Shown here: in pieces, positions 23,251 through 31,062 of the stretch | How the letters are laid out: the number at the start of each line of letters is the position of its first letter | Numbering within the stretch: the stretch's first letter is position 1 | Assembly (NCBI GenBank): GCA_016281405.1 | Contig: JAEEIO010000160.1 | Span: forward strand, 1-34,745 | Direction of reading: 5' to 3' | Origin: Clostridiales bacterium | GTDB taxonomy: Bacteria; Bacillota; Clostridia; Oscillospirales; RGIG5299 | DNA: 34,745 nt | Program-made: the position numbers and the translations under genes | Notes under the pieces: generated by a model | What the model saw: only the letters and a program-made list of their open reading frames with translations | What the model was told of the DNA's origin: nothing | Database searches by the model: none

Positions 23251-25470
23251 TTAATCGAATACGTTGTTGTAATCGTCTGTCGGATAGTAAAGCTCGAGCG
23301 TGACGAGGTCGCCCGCCGGTCGGAATTCGCCCGCCGCCGGCTCTTCGGCGACGACGATGACGTCCTTTAAGTCTTTATAGTCCTCTTTCAGTTTGATATT
23401 GAAGCCCTTGGCGTTAAGAAGCTTTCTCGCCTCGTCGAGCGATTTGCCTATGACGTCGGGTATTTCGACGGCTTTTATCGAGTCGACGGTGTCGGTGTAG
23501 AGGTTTACGACGGTGCCGGGGAGGACCTTTTCGCCCTTCTTGGGAAGCTGATATTTGATCTTTTCGCCGGTGCCGACGACTTTGACGGCAAGGCCCGCGT
23601 CGGAGACGGCCTTTTTGGCGTCGGCCGTATTCTGTCCGACGTAGTTGGCGACTGTTATCTTTTTGGTCGCGACCTCGCGGTTGGGCTCGAGGCCGAGGTA
23701 CGGCAGTATGGCGGTCAGCATGTCGCGGTTAAGTCTTGTGGCGGAGCTGTAGTAGTTTACGGCGACGTTGGGCTCTATCGACTCGTCGAAGACCGACAGG
23801 ACGGCTATTTCGGGGTCGTCGGCGGGCGCGATGCTTAAGAAAGACGTGACGTAGAGCCAGACGTTTCCGTCCTTGTCTCTTTTATCGAGTTTTTCACTGG
23901 TGCCCGACTTACCCGCTATGAGATAACCCGAGACGCGGGCGTTTGTGCCCGTGCCGTCCTCGACGACGCCGACCATCATTTCGAGCACCTGCTCGGCCGT
24001 CTCTTTGCTTACTATCTGCTTGACCTCCGTCGTGCCGAAGCTGTCGACGAGACTTCCGTCGGAGGCGGTTATCTCCTTCACGACGTGCGGCTTTACCATC
24101 ATGCCGCCGTTTGCGTAGGAGGAGACTATCTGAAGCATCTGTATCATCGACACCTTGAATTGCTGGCCGAAAGAGGAGGTCGCGATTTCGGTGGCGTTAT
24201 AGTTGGATCTGGTGAAGAAGAAGCCCGCTTCCTCGGAGGGAAGGTCTATGCCCGTCTTGCTGCCGATGCCGAGGCTCTTTATGAAGGAGAACATATTGTC
24301 GCCGCCTATCATTTCGGCGATGGTCATAAAACTCGGGTTGCAGGAGTAGGCAAGCGCGCCCGCGAAGGTCAGTCTGCCGTGGCCCGAGCGTTTGGCGCAG
24401 CGTATTCTGACGCCCGCGACGACGTGGTAACCGGGGCAGTAAAACTCGTGGTCGGGACTGCAGACGTCAAGTTCGAGAGCGAGGGCGGCGGTGACCGTCT
24501 TGAAGACCGAGCCCGGCTCGTATATTTCGGAGACGACCTTGTTCCGCCACATTTCGTAGAGAAGGTCGGTATAGTTGGAGTTATCTTTTTCGAGCCTGGC
24601 GGCGTAAAAGTCGGTGAGGGTGAAGGGTTCGTTCAGGTCGAAGTCGGGCATGGTCGCCATGGCGAGTATCTCGCCCGTTTTGACGTTCATGACGACGCTC
24701 GCGCTGCGGTTTCTCGAGCCGTTTTCGTTCTGATATTCGCGGAGATAATTCTCGACGGTGTATTGGACGACCTGGTCGATCGTGAGGGTGACGTTCTGAC
24801 CGTTGACGGGCTCTATATACATTTCGTTGTCGTAGGGGATCAGGTATTTGCTGCTGCCCGAGGCCCGCGTCGAAATGATGCGTCCCGCGGTGCCGCCCAG
24901 GTAGGCGTCATACTGCGCCTCGACGCCGTAAAGGCCCTGATTGTCGTCGCCGACGAAGCCTAAGACGTGAGAGGCGAGCGAGCCGAAGGGATAGTAGCGC
25001 TTGGGGTCGTCGGTGACGTTGACGCAGTTGGTGAGTTTGTTTTCCTTTATAAAGGCTCTGACCTCGGTGGCGACCGAGGGCTCGATCCTTCTTGCGACGG
25101 CGACGTAGCTGCTCTGGGTCTTTGCGACGGCGTTTTCCATGGTCTCGCGTTTTAAGCCGAGTATTCCGGAGAGGCCGTCTATGACCGTCTCCTTTTCCTC
25201 TTCGGCTATTCTGTTGGGGACTATGTAGACCTTATAGGCGGTCGCAGATTCGGCGAGGACGATGCCGTTACGGTCGTATATGGTGCCGCGGTCGGCGTTG
25301 ACTGTTATGACGGCGGTCTGCTGGTTTATGGCCTGCTGTTCGTAATATTCGTGGTTGATTATCTGAATATTGAAAAGCTGTATCACGAGGACGCCGAAAA
25401 AGAGGAAAAGGATTATTCCGCTCATTATCATCGTGCGTCTTTTTATCGGTTTCGTAACGCCCGCGGACAT
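23251..25470 (-). CDS. Class B penicillin-binding protein with two PASTA domains (PBP2B/SpoVD-like)
   Basis: 739 residues from the ATG at 25470, which has GAGGGGG about 9 bases upstream; an in-frame TTG at 25491 would add 7 residues. One transmembrane helix (about 14-38) is followed by the PBP dimerisation domain with the RGTIYDRNG box (61-69). The transpeptidase motifs are complete: SVFK (Ser321-Lys324), SCN (376-378) and KSGT (521-524). Two PASTA domains close the protein (about 605-670 and 672-735). It cross-links septal peptidoglycan on the outer face of the membrane and is a beta-lactam target. In the dcw cluster between ftsL and murE it could be the PBP2B or the SpoVD orthologue; two PASTA domains fit PBP2B better, but I leave the symbol open. 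Confidence 0.94.
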   Translation of the reverse strand: MSAGVTKPIKRRTMIMSGIILFLFFGVLVIQLFNIQIINHEYYEQQAINQQTAVITVNADRGTIYDRNGIVLAESATAYKVYIVPNRIAEEEKETVIDGLSGILGLKRETMENAVAKTQSSYVAVARRIEPSVATEVRAFIKENKLTNCVNVTDDPKRYYPFGSLASHVLGFVGDDNQGLYGVEAQYDAYLGGTAGRIISTRASGSSKYLIPYDNEMYIEPVNGQNVTLTIDQVVQYTVENYLREYQNENGSRNRSASVVMNVKTGEILAMATMPDFDLNEPFTLTDFYAARLEKDNSNYTDLLYEMWRNKVVSEIYEPGSVFKTVTAALALELDVCSPDHEFYCPGYHVVAGVRIRCAKRSGHGRLTFAGALAYSCNPSFMTIAEMIGGDNMFSFIKSLGIGSKTGIDLPSEEAGFFFTRSNYNATEIATSSFGQQFKVSMIQMLQIVSSYANGGMMVKPHVVKEITASDGSLVDSFGTTEVKQIVSKETAEQVLEMMVGVVEDGTGTNARVSGYLIAGKSGTSEKLDKRDKDGNVWLYVTSFLSIAPADDPEIAVLSVFDESIEPNVAVNYYSSATRLNRDMLTAILPYLGLEPNREVATKKITVANYVGQNTADAKKAVSDAGLAVKVVGTGEKIKYQLPKKGEKVLPGTVVNLYTDTVDSIKAVEIPDVIGKSLDEARKLLNAKGFNIKLKEDYKDLKDVIVVAEEPAAGEFRPAGDLVTLELYYPTDDYNNVFD

Positions 25471-25496
25471 CTTCTTTTCCCCCTCTTTCAAAAGTG

Positions 25497-25521
25497 AAAG
25501 CCAAGCTCTGATCTTGGCTTT
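25497..25521. other. Hairpin between ftsL and the PBP gene
   Basis: A 9-bp stem (AAAGCCAAG at 25497-25505 with its complement at 25513-25521) with a 7-base loop. On the minus strand it is followed by CACTTTTG rather than a clean T-run, so it could be a weak, leaky terminator or an RNA processing site within the operon. The plus side is T-rich but no plus-strand gene ends here. Confidence 0.5.
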
Positions 25522-25541
25522 TTATTCATTATAGTATTGTG

Positions 25542-25934
25542 TCAGCTGAAATATGCAAGTATGATCGAAAGGCCCTTCGCGATGGATGAGAGAAATCCGC
25601 CCGTCTCCTCGGAGGCCTGCTCCACCCTGTCTTCCGACGGGATGCTTATGTATTTGATATTCGACGAGTCGGTCTTTACCATGCCGAGCTCCTCGGCCTT
25701 CTTTTCGACGTTGCTTATGTCGGTTATCCTGTTGATCTCGACGTTGAGCCTCACTATCTCGCTCTCAATGAGCTTGGTCTCGTTCTGTATGGTGGTGGCC
25801 TCGAAGGAAAGCTCGTTAAGCTTGGCGTAATTGAATATCGAGACGACTATGAGGAGCGAAACGGCTATTAAGAAGGTGACGAGGCTGGGACGGGCGCGGC
25901 GGGAACGGGTCTTTTCGGTTTTTTTGGTTTTCAC
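25542..25934 (-). CDS. ftsL: FtsL-like divisome membrane protein
   Basis: 130 residues from a GTG start with AAAGGAG upstream. A basic cytoplasmic tail (KTKKTEKTRSRRARP) leads into a transmembrane helix (about 17-35) and a coiled coil (about 40-80) with leucine/isoleucine spacing typical of FtsL/DivIC, then EELGMVKTDSSNIKYI, the common FtsL ending. FtsL forms the FtsQLB-type complex that activates FtsW and its PBP. The protein carries an extra tail of about 25 residues ending in a hydrophobic segment (GFLSSIAKGLSIILAYFS), which is not usual. The assignment rests on topology and on its place between rsmH and the PBP gene; sequence conservation in this family is low. Confidence 0.85.
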   Translation of the reverse strand: MKTKKTEKTRSRRARPSLVTFLIAVSLLIVVSIFNYAKLNELSFEATTIQNETKLIESEIVRLNVEINRITDISNVEKKAEELGMVKTDSSNIKYISIPSEDRVEQASEETGGFLSSIAKGLSIILAYFS

Positions 25935-25949
25935 GGCCGTTTTCTCCTT

Positions 25950-26882
25950 TCACAGTTTCTTTGCGGCGCGAAGTTTGGCGCTTCTTGCGCGAGGGTTTAT
26001 TCTGATTTCGTCTTCCGACGGAAGTATGGGTTTTCTTGTTATAAGTTCGGCTTCGGGCTTTTTGCCGCAGACGCAGACGGGAAAGTCCTTCGGGCAGGTG
26101 CAGCCCTTCATTTTGTCGGCGAAAAAGCGTTTTACCGCTCTGTCCTCGAGCGAGTGGAAGGTTATCACCGCGAGGACGCCGTCTTTTTTGAGCAGTCCGA
26201 ACACGCTTTCGAGGCCTTCCCCGAGTGACGAGAGTTCGCCGTTGACTTCTATTCTTATCGCCTGAAAGCTCCTTTTGGCGGGGTGCTGTTTTTCGGAAAG
26301 GGCGGCTTTAGGCATCGCGTTTTTGATTATTTCGACAAGTTCGAAGGTGGTTTCTATGGGCTTGGTTTTACGGCGTTCGCATATCGCGGCGGCTATCCTT
26401 CTCGAGTAGCGTTCTTCACCGTAGTTGAAAAGTATATCGGCAAGAGCGGTCTCTGAGTAGCCGTTCACGACGTCGCGGGCCGTGAGGGGCGCGGATTTGT
26501 CCATTCTCATGTCGAGAGGGGCGTCGTGCATATAAGAGAAGCCGCGGGAGGCGTTGTCGAGCTGGTAGGAGGAGACGCCGAGGTCGGCTATCGCGCCGTC
26601 GACGCCCTCTATGCCCTGCTCCCTTAACGACGCCGCCGCGTCTTTGAAGTCGGAGCGGATGACCTTTATTCTTTTATCGTTCGCAAAGCGGCTTTCGCAG
26701 ACCTTGACCGCTTCTTCGTCCTTGTCGAAGCAAAAGAGACGCGAGTTTTCAGACATTTTCGAGGCGATGAGGGCGCTGTGGCCGCCGCCGCCCGCCGTCA
26801 GGTCGACGTAGACGCCGTCGCGGTCGAAGTCGAGCGCGCCGACGGTCTCGTTAAGCAAAACGGAAAGGTGTGAAAACTCCAT
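25950..26882 (-). CDS. rsmH: 16S rRNA m4C1402 methyltransferase RsmH (MraW)
   Basis: 310 residues. The start EFSHLSVLLNETV and the AdoMet loop VYVDLTAGGGGHSALI (about 25-40) are diagnostic, as are GAIADLGVSSYQLDNASRGFS in pattern and the late VITFHSLEDRAVKRFF. It methylates N4 of C1402 in 16S rRNA. The C-terminal region has a CTCPKDFPVCVCG segment with three cysteines, common in Firmicutes members. It starts one base after the mraZ stop codon, the standard mraZ-rsmH coupling. Confidence 0.97.
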   Translation of the reverse strand: MEFSHLSVLLNETVGALDFDRDGVYVDLTAGGGGHSALIASKMSENSRLFCFDKDEEAVKVCESRFANDKRIKVIRSDFKDAAASLREQGIEGVDGAIADLGVSSYQLDNASRGFSYMHDAPLDMRMDKSAPLTARDVVNGYSETALADILFNYGEERYSRRIAAAICERRKTKPIETTFELVEIIKNAMPKAALSEKQHPAKRSFQAIRIEVNGELSSLGEGLESVFGLLKKDGVLAVITFHSLEDRAVKRFFADKMKGCTCPKDFPVCVCGKKPEAELITRKPILPSEDEIRINPRARSAKLRAAKKL

Positions 26883-26883
26883 T

Positions 26884-27303
26884 TTAGAGGCCTATCTGAG
26901 ACATGATCTCGGCTATATTCTCGGACTTGAGCTTTTGCTCGTAGCCGTTCCACTTTTCTTTATCCCATATCTCCGCGCGAGTGGCGGAGCCGGCGAAGAC
27001 CGCCTCTTTGGAAAGTCCGGCGTATTCGCGGAGATTCTGAGGGATGAGTATTCTTCCCTGTTTATCGAACTCGGCTTCGGCGGCGCCGTTCCATAAAAAT
27101 CTGATAACGGGAGTGGCGTCGGAGAGCTTGAGGCTCTTTATACGCTCGTAAAGGGCGTTCCACTCTGTTTCGCCGAAGACGAAAAGACATTCGTCGAGGC
27201 CGCGGGTGATATAAACCTTACCGGCAAAATCGCTTCTGAATTTGACGGGGACCATTATTCGCCCTTTTTCATCGATATTGTGATAGTATTCGCCGATAAG
27301 CAT
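26884..27303 (-). CDS. mraZ: Transcriptional regulator MraZ
   Basis: 139 residues, with two AbrB/MraZ-like DNA-binding repeats, each with the DxxGRxxxP signature: DEKGRIMVPVKFR (about 12-24) and DKQGRILIPQNLR (about 82-94). MraZ forms rings that bind tandem repeats upstream of its own gene and controls the dcw operon. AGTG repeats with a 10-bp period (27321-27370) precede it. A near-perfect GGAGGTGA (27309-27316) lies 5 bases before the ATG. It is the first gene of the cluster, followed directly by rsmH. Confidence 0.97.
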   Translation of the reverse strand: MLIGEYYHNIDEKGRIMVPVKFRSDFAGKVYITRGLDECLFVFGETEWNALYERIKSLKLSDATPVIRFLWNGAAEAEFDKQGRILIPQNLREYAGLSKEAVFAGSATRAEIWDKEKWNGYEQKLKSENIAEIMSQIGL

Positions 27304-27320
27304 TTATCTCACCTCCATTT

Positions 27321-27370
27321 TTACCACTTTATGACACTTAGAACCACTATTAAGCACTTTTTACCACTAT
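27321..27370 (-). promoter_or_regulatory. Five 10-bp AGTG repeats, predicted MraZ boxes
   Basis: On the minus strand AGTG recurs five times at an exact 10-base interval (plus-strand CACT starts at 27325, 27335, 27345, 27355 and 27365). The units read ATAGTGGTAA, AAAGTGCTTA, ATAGTGGTTC, TAAGTGTCAT and AAAGTGGTAA. MraZ proteins are known to bind short direct repeats of AAAGTG type at helical-turn spacing. The repeats begin within the -10 region and run toward the ribosome binding site, suggesting autoregulation of the dcw operon. Confidence 0.85.
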
Positions 27371-27396
27371 TATACTTATAAGCAAAAAAAAATCAA
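27369..27396 (-). promoter_or_regulatory. Promoter of the dcw operon (mraZ)
   Basis: On the minus strand TTGATT (27391-27396), a 16-base spacer and a perfect TATAAT (27369-27374). The last two bases of the -10 box overlap the first MraZ repeat. The -35 box is formed by the second arm of the terminator of the upstream operon. Confidence 0.7.
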
Positions 27397-27434
27397 GAGA
27401 TTTTACGCATTTTCGGCAAAAATCTCTTGATTTT
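27389..27434 (-). terminator. Terminator of the secA-mreB-adh operon
   Basis: A 16-bp inverted repeat pairs 27389-27404 with 27419-27434 around a 14-base loop. On the minus strand the second arm runs straight into a T-tract (complement of the A run at 27384-27392). It lies about 60 bases after the stop of the alcohol dehydrogenase gene and overlaps the -35 box of the mraZ promoter. Confidence 0.88.
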
Positions 27435-27492
27435 CTTTGAATAATGGAACAAAAGTTCGGATTATTCTTTTTATTCGGTTTTTAAGCGGTTT

Positions 27493-28608
27493 TTAACGGT
27501 GCATGGCGTCGTAAAGCTTCTCTACTCCGGAGGGGGTCAGGGGGACGATGGAGTTTTTCAAAGAGGCGCTTTGAGAGGTGAGCGCGGTGAACTCGTCGAC
27601 CTCGGCGTAGGAGAGCGAGGGCGGCTCGGGAAGCAGCTTTTTGAGGTCCTCGTAAAACTCCTCGAAGCCGTATCCGACGGCCGTTTCAAAGATATCGTCG
27701 CGGCGGGGGTCTTCCCCTCTCACCGTCTTCAAAAACGGTATCAGAGAGTGGGCGCAGGCGACGCCGTGGGGGACGTATTTGACGACCGAGAGCGGATAGC
27801 TGACGGCGTGGGCGAAGCAGGTGCCCGTAATGTTTATAGCCATACCCGCGAGTATGGCGGCGTAGGAGAGCTCGTCGCGGACGTCTTCGTTTATGTCGCG
27901 GAACTCGACGAAGGTCTGCCAGTGGGCTTTTTTGAGGGCGTCCCAGGCGCGGGACAGCGCCTCGGAGGCAAAGAGCATACTCATTTCGCCCGCCTTGACG
28001 GAATAGAGCGATTCGATGGCGTGGGCGAGGACGTCGAGCGCCGTCGAGAGGGTTATTTCCCACGGGAGTTTATAGGTGTATTTGGGGTCTATAAGGGCGT
28101 AAAGCGGGTAGAGACGGGGGGACTTTAAGCTTTTCTTATAGCGCATACCGTCGGCCGAGACGGTTATGACCGAGACGGCCGTGACCTCGGAGCCCGTGCC
28201 GGACGTGGTGCCGACGACGATCAAAGGAAGCGGCTTTTTGGGAATGCCGAGGTATATGTCCAACGGACTTCCGAAGTCGTTGGTGGCGTAGACGGCAGCC
28301 GCTTTCGCGGCGTCCATCGCCGAGCCGCCGCCTATGGCTATCATAAAGTCGGCTCCGTATTCCCTTGCTGCGCTGCCCGCGGCCGCGCAGCTTTCGATAG
28401 AGGGGTTCTCCTCGATAGAATTAAAGACGGTGTAGGCTATGTCGGCGCGTTCAAGCGCGCTGACGACGTCCCCTTGCGCGCCGCTTTTGACTGCGCCCGT
28501 GCGGCCCGTGACAAGTATGGCTTTACGGCCGAATTTGGAGAAATCGAATTCTTTTACGCAGTCTTTTTTACAGACCAATCGGGTGGGCATGAAATGGTTG
28601 TATTCCAT
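27493..28608 (-). CDS. Iron-containing alcohol dehydrogenase family protein
   Basis: 371 residues. The NAD-binding loop is IGGGSAMDAAKA (about 92-103), then VVGTTSGTGSEVT (131-143). The metal ligands expected for group III alcohol dehydrogenases are present: Asp192 and His196 in LDVLAHAIES, His267 in CFAHAVSYPL and His281 in VPHGVACAHS. It should interconvert an alcohol and an aldehyde or ketone with NAD(P)H in the cytosol. It resembles butanol, propanediol or lactaldehyde reductases, and a fucose-derived lactaldehyde would suit the GH29 enzyme in the window, but that link is speculative. AAGGAG precedes the ATG; it follows the nicotinate phosphoribosyltransferase gene by 2 bases and ends the operon. 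Confidence 0.92.
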   Translation of the reverse strand: MEYNHFMPTRLVCKKDCVKEFDFSKFGRKAILVTGRTGAVKSGAQGDVVSALERADIAYTVFNSIEENPSIESCAAAGSAAREYGADFMIAIGGGSAMDAAKAAAVYATNDFGSPLDIYLGIPKKPLPLIVVGTTSGTGSEVTAVSVITVSADGMRYKKSLKSPRLYPLYALIDPKYTYKLPWEITLSTALDVLAHAIESLYSVKAGEMSMLFASEALSRAWDALKKAHWQTFVEFRDINEDVRDELSYAAILAGMAINITGTCFAHAVSYPLSVVKYVPHGVACAHSLIPFLKTVRGEDPRRDDIFETAVGYGFEEFYEDLKKLLPEPPSLSYAEVDEFTALTSQSASLKNSIVPLTPSGVEKLYDAMHR

Positions 28609-28610
28609 TT

Positions 28611-30062
28611 TCAGACTCCTTGATTACACTTCATAATAAGCTCGTTTTTGACGTCCCAAAGCTTCTGGCTGAGGTCGACGTAGTAGTTATGCGGATTTTC
28701 GAAACGGGTGACCTCGTCCCAGAGGTTTGCGACCTCGTTCAGGCAGTATTTCTGTATCGATTTGACGTCGGGCGAGTCGTAGACGCGCTTGCCCTTAGAG
28801 AAGAGCTGAACGGGCAGTTCGCGGACGACGTAGTCCTCGACGACCTTGCGTTTCCAGGTGTAGTCGGGGTCGAATATCTCGATGGGCTTGGTGAAGTCTA
28901 TCTTCTCTTCTCGAAGGGCGACGAGGTCGGCTATGGCCTTGCCCGTCTTCTTTTCGAAGAGGCGGTAGACCGTCTTGAAGTGGGGGATGTTCATCTTGGT
29001 GACGTTTTCGGAGATCTTTATCTTGGGGATTATCCTGCCGTTTTCCTCGATGGCGGCAAGCTTATAGACGCCGCCGAAGACGGGCTCGCTCTTGGAGGTT
29101 ATGAGCCGCTCGCCGACGCCGAAAGAGTCTATCTTGGCGCCCTGGAAGAGGGTGTCGCGGATTATATACTCGTCAAGCGAGTTGGAGGCCATTATCTTGC
29201 AGTCGGGGTAACCCGCCTCGTCGAGCATGACGCGCATTTTGCGGGTCAGATAGGTTATGTCGCCGCTGTCGACGCGGACGGCAAGCGGGCGCTTGCCCAT
29301 GGGCTTCAAGACCTCGTTGAAGCACTTTATGGCGTTAGGCATACCCGACTTGATGACGTTATAGGTGTCGATCAAAAGCGCGCAGGAGTCGGGGTATATT
29401 TCGGCGTAGGCCTTGAAGGCCTCGTATTCGCTGTCGAACATCTGCACCCAGGAGTGGGCCATGGTGCCGACAGAGGGGATGCCGTAGATCTGCTCGCAGG
29501 CGACGCAGGCGGTGCCGAGACATCCGCCTATATAGGCCGCTCTCGCGCCTAAAATAGCGGCGTGGACGCCCTGCGCCCGTCTCGAGCCGAACTCGTAGAC
29601 GGGACGTCCCGCGGCGGCTCTCACTATTCTGTTTGCCTTGGTGGCGATGAGGCTCTGGTGGTTAATAAGAAGGAGGAGCATGGTCTCCATAAGCTGCGCC
29701 TCTATGATGGGGCCCTTGACGGTGAGGATGGGTTCCTTCGGGAAAATGGGCGTGCCCTCGGGGAAGGCGTAGACGTCGCAGGAGAATTTGAAGTTCCGAA
29801 GGTAATCAAAGAATGCCTCGTCGAATATTCCCTTCCTTTTTAAGAAGGCGATGTCTTCTTCGGAGAAGCGGAAGTTTTCGATATAGTCGAGCACCTGCTC
29901 GATGCCCGCCATTATGGCGAAGCCTCCGCCGTCGGGTATCTGACGGAAGAAGACGTCGAAGCAGGCTATCTTGTCGCGGTTGCCCGACTTCAGGTAGCCG
30001 TTCGACATGGTGAATTCGTAGAGGTCGCAAAGCATTGCGGTATTTACTTCTGAAATATTCAT
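28611..30062 (-). CDS. Nicotinate phosphoribosyltransferase
   Basis: 483 residues from the ATG at 30062, one base after the mreB stop, with a weak GGATGA as ribosome binding site; in-frame TTG at 30080 and ATG at 30071 lie inside mreB. Family marks are NTAMLCDLYEFTMSNGYL at the start, FDVFFRQIPDGGGFAIMAG, YEFGSRRAQG (about 156-165) and VGTMAHSWVQMF with His203, corresponding to the histidine phosphorylated in characterised enzymes. It joins nicotinate to PRPP, using ATP, to make nicotinate mononucleotide for NAD salvage. It lies between mreB and an NAD-dependent alcohol dehydrogenase. Confidence 0.94.
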   Translation of the reverse strand: MNISEVNTAMLCDLYEFTMSNGYLKSGNRDKIACFDVFFRQIPDGGGFAIMAGIEQVLDYIENFRFSEEDIAFLKRKGIFDEAFFDYLRNFKFSCDVYAFPEGTPIFPKEPILTVKGPIIEAQLMETMLLLLINHQSLIATKANRIVRAAAGRPVYEFGSRRAQGVHAAILGARAAYIGGCLGTACVACEQIYGIPSVGTMAHSWVQMFDSEYEAFKAYAEIYPDSCALLIDTYNVIKSGMPNAIKCFNEVLKPMGKRPLAVRVDSGDITYLTRKMRVMLDEAGYPDCKIMASNSLDEYIIRDTLFQGAKIDSFGVGERLITSKSEPVFGGVYKLAAIEENGRIIPKIKISENVTKMNIPHFKTVYRLFEKKTGKAIADLVALREEKIDFTKPIEIFDPDYTWKRKVVEDYVVRELPVQLFSKGKRVYDSPDVKSIQKYCLNEVANLWDEVTRFENPHNYYVDLSQKLWDVKNELIMKCNQGV

Positions 30063-30063
30063 A

Positions 30064-31050
30064 TCAATCATCCAAATCAAAATAAGTATCGAGGCTTATG
30101 CCCGTGCCCTTGACGACGCAAAGCTCGGGCTCTTCTGCGAGATGGACGGGAACGCCTATTCTGTTCTCTATGACCTTACCGAGGCCGTAGAGCATCGATC
30201 CGCCGCCCGTGAGCCAGATGCCGTTTACCGAGATGTCGCCGACGAGTTCGGGCGGAGTGCGCGAAAAGAGGTTATGGACAATATCGAGTATGGCGGCGAC
30301 GGGCTCGGCGAAGGCTTCCGTCGTTTCGTCGCTCCCGACTTCGATGGTCTTGGGAAGGCCCGTTAGCAAGCAGCGGCCTTTTACGGTCATGGTGAGTTTT
30401 TCCTCTCTCGGTATGACGCAGCCGATCTTGCGTTTGACCTCCTCGGCCGTTCTGTCGCCGACGAGGATGTTATACTTTTTGCGAAGGTATTTGACGATGG
30501 CGTCGTCGAATTTGTCGCCCGCTATCTTTATGGATTCGGAGTCGACGATGCTGCCCAGAGAGATGACAGCGGCGTCGGTGGTGCCGCCGCCTATATCGAC
30601 GACGAAGTTGCCGACGGGGCCGCTTATATCGAGTCCCGCGCCGATGGCGGCGGCAAGGGGCTCTTCGATGATCTTTACGTCCTTGGCGCCGGTGTTTCTG
30701 ACGGCGTCGCAGACGGCGCGGTATTCGACGTCGGTCACCTTGCAGGGTATGCAGACTATGACGCGGGTGCGGAAAATGCTTCTTCCGCAGGCCTTTTTTA
30801 TAAAGTAGCGAAGCATCTCCTCGGTGCTCTCGAAGTCGGAAATGACGCCCTCGCGGAGGGGTCTCACGGCGACGATGTTGTCGGGCGTGCGGCCCAACAT
30901 CTCCTGGGCTTCCTTCCCTATTTTGATAATCTTCTTGGTGGTCCTGTTTCTTGCCACGACCGACGGCTCCATGGTGACGAGTCCGCGCCCTTTGACGAAA
31001 ACGCAGACGTTCGCGGTGCCGAGGTCGATGGCGATATCCGTTCCGAACAT
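30064..31050 (-). CDS. mreB: Rod-shape actin homologue MreB
   Basis: 328 residues. The actin-fold motifs are in place: phosphate 1 loop AIDLGTANVCVFVKG (about 7-21), IEEPLAAAIGAGLDI, phosphate 2 loop VVDIGGGTTDAAVISL (about 159-174) and adenosine motif GIWLTGGGSMLYGL near the C-terminus. MreB filaments on the inner membrane guide elongation peptidoglycan synthesis. mreC and mreD, the usual followers, are absent; the next genes are metabolic. Mbl or MreBH paralogy cannot be excluded. AAGGAGAG lies just before the ATG. It starts 12 bp after the DUF4432 gene stop. Confidence 0.93.
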   Translation of the reverse strand: MFGTDIAIDLGTANVCVFVKGRGLVTMEPSVVARNRTTKKIIKIGKEAQEMLGRTPDNIVAVRPLREGVISDFESTEEMLRYFIKKACGRSIFRTRVIVCIPCKVTDVEYRAVCDAVRNTGAKDVKIIEEPLAAAIGAGLDISGPVGNFVVDIGGGTTDAAVISLGSIVDSESIKIAGDKFDDAIVKYLRKKYNILVGDRTAEEVKRKIGCVIPREEKLTMTVKGRCLLTGLPKTIEVGSDETTEAFAEPVAAILDIVHNLFSRTPPELVGDISVNGIWLTGGGSMLYGLGKVIENRIGVPVHLAEEPELCVVKGTGISLDTYFDLDD

Positions 31051-31062
31051 CTTTTTCTCTCC

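Noticed and set aside
28620-29552. 310-codon plus-strand open frame opposite nicotinate phosphoribosyltransferase
   Set aside because: It is a mirror of a well-supported gene; the frame stays open because of the biased codon use. It has no ribosome binding site or recognisable domain. The same applies to 24085-24963, 21707-22516, 842-1567, 1628-2353 and 31201-31953.
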